Shown here in pieces: positions 17,135 through 26,039 of a stretch of 64,000 bases of DNA. Source of the DNA: Algibacter miyuki (GTDB lineage: Bacteria > Bacteroidota > Bacteroidia > Flavobacteriales > Flavobacteriaceae); contig NZ_JAUFQP010000015.1 of the NCBI RefSeq assembly GCF_030409805.1, positions 1 through 64,000 of the forward strand. The letters are read 5' to 3'. A model generated the notes under the pieces. It was not told where the DNA came from. It saw only the letters and a program-made list of their open reading frames with translations, and searched no databases. The position numbers and the translations under genes are program-made. Each line of letters begins with the position of its first letter. Position 1 is the stretch's first letter.

Positions 17135-17918
17135 TTCTAAAATTAAGGTCCACAAAGGTGTATTAAGCATTGATGTTATCAACACATATCATAAGCTTGA
17201 TGAGGATGTTAATGTAAAACTTTTCAAAATAAAGTTTACAAAGTATGTTGAATATATAGCGGTGTTAAGATCGTTTTTAACACCTGAAGAAAATATCCGA
17301 GCCGATAAATATTATCAAGAAAAAGATAGGAATAGGTTTATAATCAGTAAAGTGTTATTAAAATTTATTCTAGCTCAAGAAGCTGGAATTCCTGTTTCTG
17401 AAATAAGATTTGAAATTACTAAACACAAAAAACCACTTCTGAAAAACCACCCCAATTTACATTTTAATTTATCTCATGCCGGGGATTATGCCGTCATAGC
17501 TATTGCTAATAAACCCGTTGGGGTCGATATTGAACATAGTATTAAAAATTTTGATTTTAAAGCCGTTTTGGCACATGTTTTTAATGCGCAAGAAATTGAT
17601 GCTGTTTTAAATGCTGATGATAAAAAGCATGTATTTTACAAGTTTTGGACACGGAAAGAGGCGGTAGTAAAAGCGACAGGCCAGGGCATCGACGATAATT
17701 TTCCAAAAGTACCCGCTTTAGATGGTAAGCATATTTTAAACACTTCAATATGGAATGAAATTAATAATATAGAAGTTTTTAGTTTTAAAATGGATGATGA
17801 TTATATGGGAACCGTTGCACTCACAGGGAACATTAAAAACAATCAGGAACTTCATTTTTATCCTGTTCCAATTGCTTTTGACGAATTAAAGATGCTTAGG
17901 AATAATAATACAAAATAA
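17127..17918 (+). CDS. Sfp-type 4'-phosphopantetheinyl transferase
   Basis: 263 residues from ATG 17127 (266 from the alternative ATG 17118). It transfers phosphopantetheine from CoA to the serine of carrier domains. Motifs: KPLLKNHPNLHFNLSHAGDY, then GVDIEH with the Mg-binding aspartate and glutamate, and KFWTRKEAVVKATGQG near the end. The gene overlaps the NRPS by 8 (or 17) bases, so the two are coupled and this enzyme most likely primes that NRPS carrier domain. Confidence 0.9.
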   Translation: MNNSKIKVHKGVLSIDVINTYHKLDEDVNVKLFKIKFTKYVEYIAVLRSFLTPEENIRADKYYQEKDRNRFIISKVLLKFILAQEAGIPVSEIRFEITKHKKPLLKNHPNLHFNLSHAGDYAVIAIANKPVGVDIEHSIKNFDFKAVLAHVFNAQEIDAVLNADDKKHVFYKFWTRKEAVVKATGQGIDDNFPKVPALDGKHILNTSIWNEINNIEVFSFKMDDDYMGTVALTGNIKNNQELHFYPVPIAFDELKMLRNNNTK

Positions 17919-17922
17919 TCTC

Positions 17923-17930
17923 TATATTTG
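17923..17930 (+). promoter_or_regulatory. -7 box immediately before the metal-locus small protein
   Basis: TATATTTG lies only five bases before the ATG at 17936 and five bases after the PPTase stop. If used, the transcript would start at or next to the start codon (leaderless or nearly so). No TTG at consensus spacing. Confidence 0.35.
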
Positions 17931-17935
17931 TACTA

Positions 17936-18247
17936 ATGAAATTTTTAGCATTCATATTATCCATTTATATTTTCGCACTGAACTTAACAGCTTGCGATGA
18001 TTCTGTTGTGGTTAATGATGATGTTAAAACTGAAATTTCTCAGAATTTAAATCATGATAGTCAACATCAAGACGCCGATTTATGTTCTCCTTTTTGCAAT
18101 TGCCAATGTTGCCATATTAATGTTACTAACTTAAAAACGGCAACTATTAAGTTTGAAATGGCTTTCATTTCTACTCAAGATTTTTTCTACTTAAACCAGT
18201 TAGAAAAAGATTTTAATACTTCCATTTTACAGCCACCACGGGCATAA
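17936..18247 (+). CDS. Small secreted Cys/His-rich protein of the metal efflux locus (DUF6660-like)
   Basis: 103 residues with a signal peptide (MKFLAFILSIYIFALNLTAC, possibly a lipobox). The middle carries a HDSQHQDAD stretch and a CSPFCNCQCCH cluster (about residues 51-61), which looks like a metal ligand set. Small proteins of this kind stand before CzcA/CusA-type pumps in many Flavobacteriia; I believe the family is DUF6660. It probably acts in the periplasm as a metal-binding accessory to the pump encoded next. Function not demonstrated. Confidence 0.7.
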   Translation: MKFLAFILSIYIFALNLTACDDSVVVNDDVKTEISQNLNHDSQHQDADLCSPFCNCQCCHINVTNLKTATIKFEMAFISTQDFFYLNQLEKDFNTSILQPPRA

Positions 18248-18353
18248 TTAAGTTTTTCGAGGGATATCTATATCCTATTTTGAACCTTTTGGTTCATTTC
18301 GTTTTGAGTCACTCATATTTTAAAATTTTTAGAAGCCTGATAAAAAGACAGCT

Positions 18354-18361
18354 TACTTTTG
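18354..18361 (+). promoter_or_regulatory. Candidate -7 box of the czcA-czcC gene
   Basis: TACTTTTG fits TAnnTTTG and lies about 120 bases upstream of the pump gene in the 235-base gap. No consensus -33 TTG seen. Confidence 0.3.
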
Positions 18362-18482
18362 TAAAGATGCTAGAATATAGTCTTTACGCCTGTAGCGTTA
18401 CGGTCTTAAATGTTTATCACCAACTCCTAAGTTTTAATATGAAAGGTCTCGGAAAAGTTTAACTGAATTAAAACCTATTTCC

Positions 18483-21400
18483 ATGATTAACAAAATCATT
18501 GATTTTTCAATCCATAATAAATTCATTATTGGTTTGCTCACGCTAACCATAATAGGAGCCGGGATTTGGAGCATTACCAAAGTGCCCATCGATGCCGTTC
18601 CAGATATTACAAACAATCAAGTTCAAGTTATTACCCAAGCCCCAAATTTAGGTACGGAAGATATCGAACAAATTATAACCTATCCCGTTGAGGTTGCCAT
18701 GAGTAATCTTCCTAATGTACAAGAAATTCGCTCGGTGTCTCGTTTTGGACTCTCGGTTGTTACTATTGTTTTCGATGACGATATGGGTACTTATTTGCCT
18801 CGACAATTGGTAGCCGAAAAACTAAACGCCATTAAAGCGCAAATTCCTGAGGGATTTGGCGAACCTGCTATGGGCCCTATTTCGTCGGGGTTGGGTGAAA
18901 TTTATCAGTACACCTTAAAAGTAAAACCAGAGTTTAAAGACCAATTTTCGATCACCGATTTACGTACCATGCAAGATTGGATTGTACAACGCCAAATGGC
19001 TATGGTCGAAGGTGTTGTTGAGGTGAACGCCATTGGTGGAAAAATTAAACAGTATGAAGTGGCCGTAGATCCGAATGAGTTAAAAGCTATCGGATTAACC
19101 ATTACCGATATTTTTGAAGCTCTCGAAGCCAATAACCAAAATACGGGCGGCGCGTATATCGAAAAGAATCATCAGGCGAATTTTATTCGTGGCGAAGGCT
19201 TGGTGCGGAGTTTAGACGATATAAAAAAAACAGCAATAAAAACTAGTAACAATATCCCGATTACTATTGGAGATATTGCCACGGTACAATTTGGTTCAGC
19301 CATTCGCTACGGTGCCTTAACCCAGGATGGCGAGGGCGAAGTGGTTGGTGGTTTAGTGATGATGCTTAAAGGCGCAAATTCTAACGAGGTAATTCAGAAT
19401 GTAAAAGCGCGAATGGCTCAAATTGAAAAATCATTACCAGAAGGCGTTATTATAGAACCTTTATTAGATCGTAGTAAACTCATTGCCGAAACCACATCTA
19501 CGGTTTCAGGAAACCTTGTGGAAGGCGCACTGATAGTCATTTTTGTGCTGATCTTTTTATTAGGAAATTGGCGCGGCGGACTCATTGTGGCATCAACAAT
19601 TCCTTTATCATTATTATTCGCTTTTATTTTAATGTACATATTCGATGTTTGGGCAAACTTGATGAGTTTAGGAGCTATTGATTTTGGAATTATCGTAGAT
19701 GGTGCTGTTATTATTGTTGAAAGCACAGTGTTTTTAATTGCATCTCAAGTTTTAAAAAAGAAAAAATTAACTTCGGAAGAACGCGATAAAGTGGCTTCTA
19801 AAGCCTCAAAAAAAATGATGAATGCAGCCTTTTTTGGACAACTTATCATTCTTATTGTATTTCTGCCCATATTAGCTCTCGAAGGTATCGAAGGTAAAAT
19901 GTTTAAACCTATGGCGCTCACTTTTATTTTCGCAATGATAGGCGCTATGGTACTTTGTTTAACTTATGTGCCTATGATGTCAGCATTGGTTTTAAGAGCT
20001 CCAAAATCGGAGAAACTATCTTATGGTGATAAGTTCGTGCGTTGGGTAGAAAACAAATACAAACCATTATTAGAGAAGTCTTTGAAAAAAGGAAAACTAA
20101 TAATAGGTGTTTCTGTAGTTTGCTTCGGAATAGCGGTATTTATGTTTACCAAAATGGGAGGCGAGTTTATTCCGCAGTTGGATGAAGGCGATATTGCATT
20201 TCACGCTATTTTAAAACCTGGAAGTTCTCTGACAGAAACCATTGAAACGACTACGAAAATTGAGCAAATTGTAAAAGCTAAATTTCCAGAAGTTGAAAAA
20301 ATAGTGAGTCGTATTGGTGTTGCTGAAATCCCTACCGATCCGATGCCAATGGATTTGGCTGATGTTATCGTGATTTTAAAGCCGAAAAGCGAATGGACTA
20401 CAGTAAGCTCAAAAGACGAACTCATCGAAAAAATGAAAGCGGCTGTTGAAATTATTCCTGGTGTAAATTACGAGTTTACGCAACCCATAGAAATGCGTTT
20501 CAATGAATTACTGGAAGGGGTTCGAGAAGATATTGCGATAAAACTGTATGGTGAAGACATCAATATTCTATCGGAAAAAGCGGAAGAAATTTCAAAAATT
20601 ATCGCAGGTACAGATGGTATTGGCGATATGAAAGCCGAAGCAACAACAGGCTTACCACAAATGACCATAATATATAATCGTAGTAAATTGGCACAATATG
20701 GGCTGCAAATTAATACGCTGAATCAAATTGTACAATCGGCTTTTGCTGGTGGAATAGCCGGAACTATTTTCGAAGGTGAAAAACGATTTGATTTAGTAGT
20801 TAGGTTAAATGCTAGCAACCGAAGCGATATTACAGATGTTCAAAATTTGTATATCAATTTACCGTCTGGCGTACAAATTCCGCTTCGTGAAATTGCAGAT
20901 GTTACTTATAAAGCAGGTCCTATGCAAATTAGTCGCGATAATACCAATCGGAGGACTTATGTAGGGATTAATGTGAGAGGCCGTGATGTGAAATCGTTAG
21001 TTACCGAAATCAAGTCGAAATTAGATGCCAAACTCGAATTGCCATCAGGTTATTTTATTCGCTATGGAGGGGCTTTTGAAAACTTAGAACGTGCGAGTAA
21101 TCGTTTAAAAACGGTAGTGCCTATAGCATTACTGTTAATTTTTGTTCTCATTTATTTTGCATTAAAATCGCTGCCACAAACCTTGATGATTTACATCGCT
21201 ATTCCCATGGCAACCATTGGCGGAATCGTAGCGTTATGGCTGCGCGATATGCCTTTTAGTATTTCTGCAGGTGTTGGTTTTATTGTGTTATTTGGGGTGG
21301 CAGTTTTAAATGGTTTGGTAATGATTAGTGGTTTAAATGAATTAAAAGAGGAGGGCGTAACCAACTTAAAAGATAGAGTTATCGAAGGCACAAAACGCCG

Positions 21401-22817
21401 TATTCGCCCAATTATGTTAACTGCTTTTACTGATGTTTTGGGCTTTTTACCTATGGCTATATCTGCTTCGGCAGGTGCAGAGGTACAACGTCCGTTAGCT
21501 ACAGTAGTTATTGGAGGTTTGCTCACATCAACATTGTTAACTTTGTTCATTATTCCTATTTTATATCATTGGGTAGAAACGAAATCTTTAAAATTTAATC
21601 TGAATAAAAGAGTAATTTCTACTACAGCTATTTTAGTTGTTTTTTTAGGTTTTTCTAATACTATAAATGCTCAGAAAATCGGGAACGCTATGCCTGAAAT
21701 CTCGATGGAAGCAGCGGTTAAATTATCAAAAGAAAATTATCCATTATTAAAACAAAAACAGTTAGAAATTACCAAACAAGAGCAGTTAAAAAGTACGGTT
21801 TACGATTTTGGAACCACTCAAATTTATACAAGCGGAGAAGAGTTGGATAGTGGTCGTGGTGTTTACACAACCGTTGGTTTTGGGCAATCTAATATTGATG
21901 TTTTTGGTATTTCTGCTAAAAAAGAATTGCAAAAACAGCGCCTTCAGTTTTCTAAAAAAGCATTTCAATTATCAGAATTAGAACTAGAATTGGCTGTAAA
22001 AAAGGCTTGGGCGTTAGCTTTTCAGAAAAAAAACAAGGTTTATTTATATCAAGAATTAGATTCCATTTATTCCAATTTTGAAAATGCGGTTACCTTGAAT
22101 TACGAAGTTGAGTCCATTTCTAAATTAGAATATTTGGCCGCTAAAAATCAGGCGTTACAAATTCATAATAAATTAATGGAAGCGAAAAGCGATTATCAAT
22201 TGGCTTTGCAACAGTTGAATTTTTGGTTGGTGTCCGATGTGTTTTTCACCATTTCAGATACTTTAGAATTAGAAAATGATATTGAAACAGCTGAATTTAA
22301 TGCTGAATCTCATCCGATATATAATCTTGCAGAACTTCAATTTTCCGAAGCAGAAGCTAGTTATAAAGCCAAAAAAGCAAACAATTTGCCTAAGTTAAAT
22401 TTACAAGGTGGTTTGCAAAAGGTTAATGGTAATTCTGGTTTTTACACCTATCAAGCTGGCGTATCCATTCCATTTTTATCAGGTATAAATAAAGCTAATG
22501 TGAAAACGGCGCGCATAGATAAAGCTATTGCTGAAAGTGCGATGGCATTCAAGAAACGAGAAGTGAAATCGAAGTACCTTCAAGCTAAAGAAACTTATTT
22601 CAAATGGCAAAAAGCTTGGTTGTTTTATAAAAATGATGTTTTGCCGTTAACTAAATCTCAAAAAACGGGCGCATTATTCGCTTATAAAGAAGGGGAACTA
22701 GATTACCCTGGGTTTACACAGTTGATAAAAGAGGCGGTACAATCTGAATTAGATGCACAAAAGACTTTTATGAATTATTTGGAAAGTAGATTTGAATTAC
22801 AATATTTTAACAACTAA
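18483..22817 (+). CDS. czcA: CzcA-type heavy-metal RND pump fused to a CzcC/TolC-type outer membrane factor
   Basis: 1444 residues. Residues 1 to about 1035 are a complete HME-RND pump with 12 membrane segments, two periplasmic loops and, in TM4, DFGIIVDGAVIIVES, the proton-relay aspartates typical of Zn/Co/Cd (CzcA) pumps rather than the Cu/Ag (CusA) type. After the last TM segment a second signal-peptide-like stretch, RVISTTAILVVFLGFSNTINA (about 1043-1064), leads into about 380 residues with the coiled-coil and beta pattern of a TolC/CzcC outer membrane factor. The fusion is known in Bacteroidetes. How one chain spans both membranes is unclear; cleavage at the internal signal would release a normal outer membrane factor. 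The adaptor gene follows after four bases. Confidence 0.9.
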   Translation: MINKIIDFSIHNKFIIGLLTLTIIGAGIWSITKVPIDAVPDITNNQVQVITQAPNLGTEDIEQIITYPVEVAMSNLPNVQEIRSVSRFGLSVVTIVFDDDMGTYLPRQLVAEKLNAIKAQIPEGFGEPAMGPISSGLGEIYQYTLKVKPEFKDQFSITDLRTMQDWIVQRQMAMVEGVVEVNAIGGKIKQYEVAVDPNELKAIGLTITDIFEALEANNQNTGGAYIEKNHQANFIRGEGLVRSLDDIKKTAIKTSNNIPITIGDIATVQFGSAIRYGALTQDGEGEVVGGLVMMLKGANSNEVIQNVKARMAQIEKSLPEGVIIEPLLDRSKLIAETTSTVSGNLVEGALIVIFVLIFLLGNWRGGLIVASTIPLSLLFAFILMYIFDVWANLMSLGAIDFGIIVDGAVIIVESTVFLIASQVLKKKKLTSEERDKVASKASKKMMNAAFFGQLIILIVFLPILALEGIEGKMFKPMALTFIFAMIGAMVLCLTYVPMMSALVLRAPKSEKLSYGDKFVRWVENKYKPLLEKSLKKGKLIIGVSVVCFGIAVFMFTKMGGEFIPQLDEGDIAFHAILKPGSSLTETIETTTKIEQIVKAKFPEVEKIVSRIGVAEIPTDPMPMDLADVIVILKPKSEWTTVSSKDELIEKMKAAVEIIPGVNYEFTQPIEMRFNELLEGVREDIAIKLYGEDINILSEKAEEISKIIAGTDGIGDMKAEATTGLPQMTIIYNRSKLAQYGLQINTLNQIVQSAFAGGIAGTIFEGEKRFDLVVRLNASNRSDITDVQNLYINLPSGVQIPLREIADVTYKAGPMQISRDNTNRRTYVGINVRGRDVKSLVTEIKSKLDAKLELPSGYFIRYGGAFENLERASNRLKTVVPIALLLIFVLIYFALKSLPQTLMIYIAIPMATIGGIVALWLRDMPFSISAGVGFIVLFGVAVLNGLVMISGLNELKEEGVTNLKDRVIEGTKRRIRPIMLTAFTDVLGFLPMAISASAGAEVQRPLATVVIGGLLTSTLLTLFIIPILYHWVETKSLKFNLNKRVISTTAILVVFLGFSNTINAQKIGNAMPEISMEAAVKLSKENYPLLKQKQLEITKQEQLKSTVYDFGTTQIYTSGEELDSGRGVYTTVGFGQSNIDVFGISAKKELQKQRLQFSKKAFQLSELELELAVKKAWALAFQKKNKVYLYQELDSIYSNFENAVTLNYEVESISKLEYLAAKNQALQIHNKLMEAKSDYQLALQQLNFWLVSDVFFTISDTLELENDIETAEFNAESHPIYNLAELQFSEAEASYKAKKANNLPKLNLQGGLQKVNGNSGFYTYQAGVSIPFLSGINKANVKTARIDKAIAESAMAFKKREVKSKYLQAKETYFKWQKAWLFYKNDVLPLTKSQKTGALFAYKEGELDYPGFTQLIKEAVQSELDAQKTFMNYLESRFELQYFNN

Positions 22818-22821
22818 GAAT

Positions 22822-24045
22822 ATGAAAAATACAATATATAACATTTTAGGATTCGTTTTTCTAACCTTAATTTTGGTTTCCTGTGGTGGAAAAAATAGTC
22901 ATAATGAAAATGATGGACATAATCACGATAGCAGTGAAACCAACGAAAAACAATCAGATTTACATCAAGAAAAAACGAAAGATCATGGCGCAGAAGTCAT
23001 GCTAAGTCAGCAGCAATTTGAAGCTTTAAAGATGAAAACGGACACTATAGCTTTTCGAAATATGAGTGGTTATGTGGAAGCCAATGGTACTCTAGAAGTG
23101 CCGCCACAAAATGAAGCTGCGATTACTTCGGTTGTTGGCGCAAATGTGGTTTCAATTAATGTTATAGAAGGCGACAAAGTGGAGAAAGGGCAAGTGGTTG
23201 CCTATCTTTCGCATCCAAATATTATTCAAATGCAAACGGAATATTTAAACGCTTTTAGCAATAGTAATTTTTTGAAAAATAATTTTGAACGCCAACAAAA
23301 ACTATATGAAGCTGGAGTTAGTTCTGGTGCTAATTTTCAAAAAGCAGAAGCGGAATACAACGCCTCTAAAGCCATGGTTAATGGTTTAGGAGCACAGTTG
23401 AAAATGTTGAATATAAGTCCAACATCGGTAGGTAATGGGAGCATTGCACAGCGCATTTCGTTACGCAGCCCGATAGAAGGTTTTGTTCAAAAAGTAGAAG
23501 TGAAAACGGGACAATATGTACAGCCACAAACGGAATTGTTCGAAATTGTAAATACCCATCATGTACATGCCGATTTAATGGTATTTGAAAAAGATGTTTT
23601 TAAAGTGAAAAAGGGTCAAAAAGTTGTTTTTAATTTACAATCGCTTCCTGATGAAGCATTAATCGCGGAAATTTATTCGGTGAGTAAAACTTTTGAAAGT
23701 GATCCGAAAGCGGTGCATGTACATGCTGAAATTGAAAACAAAAAAGGCCGTTTAATTCCTGGAATGTATATCACGGGGAAAATTCAAGTTGAAAATTCTA
23801 AAACTAAAGCATTGCCAGAAAGTGCTGTGTTTAAAAAAGGCGACTCGTTTTTTGTGTTTTCTGTTGAACCAGAAAATGAAGATTGGAGTTTTAAACCTGT
23901 GGAAGTATTTTTAGGAGCTAAAGATGGCGATTGGGTAGAAGTTATATTCAAAAATGAATTGGCTCCAGGTATCAAATTTGCTTATAATAATGCTTATTAT
24001 TTAAGTGCTGAAATGCAAAAAGGAGAAGCCGAACATTCGCATTAG
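22822..24045 (+). CDS. czcB: CzcB-type periplasmic adaptor (membrane fusion) lipoprotein
   Basis: 407 residues from ATG 22822. The frame extends to a TTG at 22792, but this overlaps the pump gene and hides the lipoprotein signal ending LILVSC (C21). A His-rich tail-like segment after the lipid cysteine (HNENDGHNHD and on) and a C-terminal EAEHSH suggest zinc or related metal binding. The middle shows the biotinyl/lipoyl-like half motifs around NVIEGDKVEKGQVVAYLSHP and the helical hairpin QTEYLNAFSNSNFLKNNFER. It links the pump to the outer membrane factor. A terminator follows. Confidence 0.9.
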   Translation: MKNTIYNILGFVFLTLILVSCGGKNSHNENDGHNHDSSETNEKQSDLHQEKTKDHGAEVMLSQQQFEALKMKTDTIAFRNMSGYVEANGTLEVPPQNEAAITSVVGANVVSINVIEGDKVEKGQVVAYLSHPNIIQMQTEYLNAFSNSNFLKNNFERQQKLYEAGVSSGANFQKAEAEYNASKAMVNGLGAQLKMLNISPTSVGNGSIAQRISLRSPIEGFVQKVEVKTGQYVQPQTELFEIVNTHHVHADLMVFEKDVFKVKKGQKVVFNLQSLPDEALIAEIYSVSKTFESDPKAVHVHAEIENKKGRLIPGMYITGKIQVENSKTKALPESAVFKKGDSFFVFSVEPENEDWSFKPVEVFLGAKDGDWVEVIFKNELAPGIKFAYNNAYYLSAEMQKGEAEHSH

Positions 24046-24075
24046 TATTATAATCAACTGAAAGTTTTAAAATTA

Positions 24076-24123
24076 AAAACCAGCCTTGTATAAGTAAATT
24101 ACTCAAGCAAGGCTGGTTTTTTT
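24076..24123 (+). terminator. Rho-independent terminator of the metal efflux operon
   Basis: Perfect 13-bp stem AAAACCAGCCTTG (24076-24088) and CAAGGCTGGTTTT (24108-24120) with a 19-base loop, ending in a T run, 30 bases behind czcB. Confidence 0.9.
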
Positions 24124-24238
24124 ATGGGTTTAAATGAATAACATTTATTCATGGCTTAATGTTATTCTTACAATTCAATCTATAATATTTTTTTGCCCTC
24201 AAAAATAAAAGTATTTTTAGGCTTCAATTAATAGGAAT

Positions 24239-25738
24239 ATGACACAGAATAAAATACTTTACTTTTTTTTCGCCTTTACTTTTTTAGCAACGAGTTTATT
24301 TGCACAACAAATTAGGTTAAACGAAGCTCCAGAAGATCTTCAGCTTTATGCCCGTGACACTTCAAATACAGCAGAAGTTGCTGTTTCTGGAGAAGTTAAA
24401 GGAGAACCCGATTTTAAAGCATTCACCTTAAAGGTTTTTAAAGATAATGCTCTTTACGATACAAAGAGTGACACTTTAAAGAATAAAAAGTTCTCTGTTT
24501 CTTCAACTATTAAAGCAGGATTACACGCCTACCGATTCGAGTTTTACATCAATAAAAAGGGAATAGATAGTCTTTATTTTAAGGCTGATGATGTTGTTTG
24601 TGGAGATGCTTATATTATTACGGGGCAATCTAATTCGCACCCGAGTAGTAGTGCATCAACTTATAGCAATCCTTATTGCCGAAGTTTTGGCGTTAAAACG
24701 GGGTATAAGGCGTATAATGATAAAGAGAAAAAAGTGCGCTGGGGCATGGCAACTGGTAATCTTGAAGGTTTAGAAGGCGTTGGTGGATGGTTTAAAATAA
24801 ATCCATTTGGTGTTGGTGTTTGGGGAATGGAATTAATGAAACTTATTGTTGAAAAACATCAAATACCTGTTTGTATTATTAATGGAGGAAGTGGTTCGTC
24901 GTCAATTGAACAAAATATGTTATATCCAGAAAAACCATCATTAGAAACTAGTTTTGGTCGCTTAGCATACCGAGTAGACCAGGCAGGATTGAAAGATAAA
25001 ATTAAAGCTATTTTCTGGCATCAAGGAGAATCGAATGCTGCAACTATAGAAGGCTATCAGTCTTATGCTACTAATTTCGATACGCTTTTACAAGATTGGA
25101 AACGGGTTTATACTAACCTAGAAAAGGTGTATTTATTTCAACTACATCCGGGGTGTGGACGCAATCCAATATCTTACCTATCTGAAATGCGAGAAGTTCA
25201 AAACCAGATTGATCAAAAATATGATATGGTAAATATCATGTCTACTTTAGGTGTTACGGGACATGATGGCTGTCATTTTGCTTATGAAGGCTATTTGGAA
25301 TTTGCACAGCGTATTTATCCGTTAGTAGCGCGCGATTATTATAACGAAAAACCAAGTTTTACCATAACACCTCCTAAGTTGTTAGAGGCTAATTATGAAA
25401 GCTCAAAACGTATGGTGTTACATTTCGATCAACCTATACTTTTAGAAGAAGAGAGCACGGTTGATGGTGTAGTTCATTATTTGAAAGATCAGTTTTTTGC
25501 TTCGGAAGATTCAAATACCAAACAAATTAATCTTGAAGTAAATAAGATAAAGGTTGAAGGTAATTCACTTATTCTTACATTAAAAAAGGCTTCTAATTAC
25601 AAATATATTACCTATCTGCCAAGTAAATTTTATGTAGGCACTCGTGATATTTATAATGGGCCTTGGCTATCCGGAAGTGAAAATAATATTGGCGCTTTAA
25701 GCTTTGATAGGAGACCAATTACTCAATTAAAAAATTAA
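24239..25738 (+). CDS. Secreted sialate O-acetylesterase-like SGNH carbohydrate esterase
   Basis: 499 residues with a signal peptide ending SLFAQ. The SGNH hydrolase of the SASA family is recognised by GDAYIITGQSN with nucleophile S131, by FWHQGESNA (about 257-265) and by HDGCHFAYEGY (about 343-353) with the catalytic histidine. The C-terminal 120 residues look like a beta-sandwich. In polysaccharide loci such enzymes remove O-acetyl groups from algal or plant glycans; sialic acid itself is not implied. It opens the glycan-degradation block and is read with the genes downstream. Confidence 0.82.
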   Translation: MTQNKILYFFFAFTFLATSLFAQQIRLNEAPEDLQLYARDTSNTAEVAVSGEVKGEPDFKAFTLKVFKDNALYDTKSDTLKNKKFSVSSTIKAGLHAYRFEFYINKKGIDSLYFKADDVVCGDAYIITGQSNSHPSSSASTYSNPYCRSFGVKTGYKAYNDKEKKVRWGMATGNLEGLEGVGGWFKINPFGVGVWGMELMKLIVEKHQIPVCIINGGSGSSSIEQNMLYPEKPSLETSFGRLAYRVDQAGLKDKIKAIFWHQGESNAATIEGYQSYATNFDTLLQDWKRVYTNLEKVYLFQLHPGCGRNPISYLSEMREVQNQIDQKYDMVNIMSTLGVTGHDGCHFAYEGYLEFAQRIYPLVARDYYNEKPSFTITPPKLLEANYESSKRMVLHFDQPILLEEESTVDGVVHYLKDQFFASEDSNTKQINLEVNKIKVEGNSLILTLKKASNYKYITYLPSKFYVGTRDIYNGPWLSGSENNIGALSFDRRPITQLKN

Positions 25739-26039
25739 ATCACTAATTTTTGAAGTAATAGTTAGTACTTTTTTTTTATAATTTTAAGTTCTACTTACGT
25801 CGTCTTCCATAGAATGTGGTTTAAATTAGGTTTTTTTTATATGTTATTGTTTTTAAGGTTTTTATAGGTGTTAAGTGAATCTTGTTATAGGTGTTTTTTG
25901 GTTTAAATTCAACATTTATACCCCCAAATTGATAATTATATGTTTTTGTTTTAGGTTAACTTTGATAATTATCTAGAATGTTACTTAACAAAATGGTTTT
26001 ATTATCATTTTATAAATAACAAACTATAACTTATTACTA
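25739..26039. other. Intergenic region before the GH117-like gene
   Basis: 301 bases, AT-rich. The plus strand carries TAACTTTG (25957-25964), a fit to the -7 consensus TAnnTTTG about 75 bases before the ATG; a TTG lies 25 bases before it, longer than usual. Nothing else seen. Confidence 0.4.

Noticed and set aside
18280-18462. 60-residue plus-strand frame between the DUF6660-like protein and the CzcA fusion
   Set aside because: No signal or family motif, overlaps the likely pump promoter and leader region; probably chance.
18483-22817. Copper/silver specificity (CusA) for the RND pump
   Set aside because: TM4 carries the DFGIIVDGAVIIVES motif of the CzcA class, and the adaptor is His-rich rather than Met-rich.
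24239-25738. A sialic acid catabolism role for the SASA-family esterase
   Set aside because: No sialidase, NanA/NanE-type or sialic transporter genes nearby; the family is widely used on plant and algal glycans.
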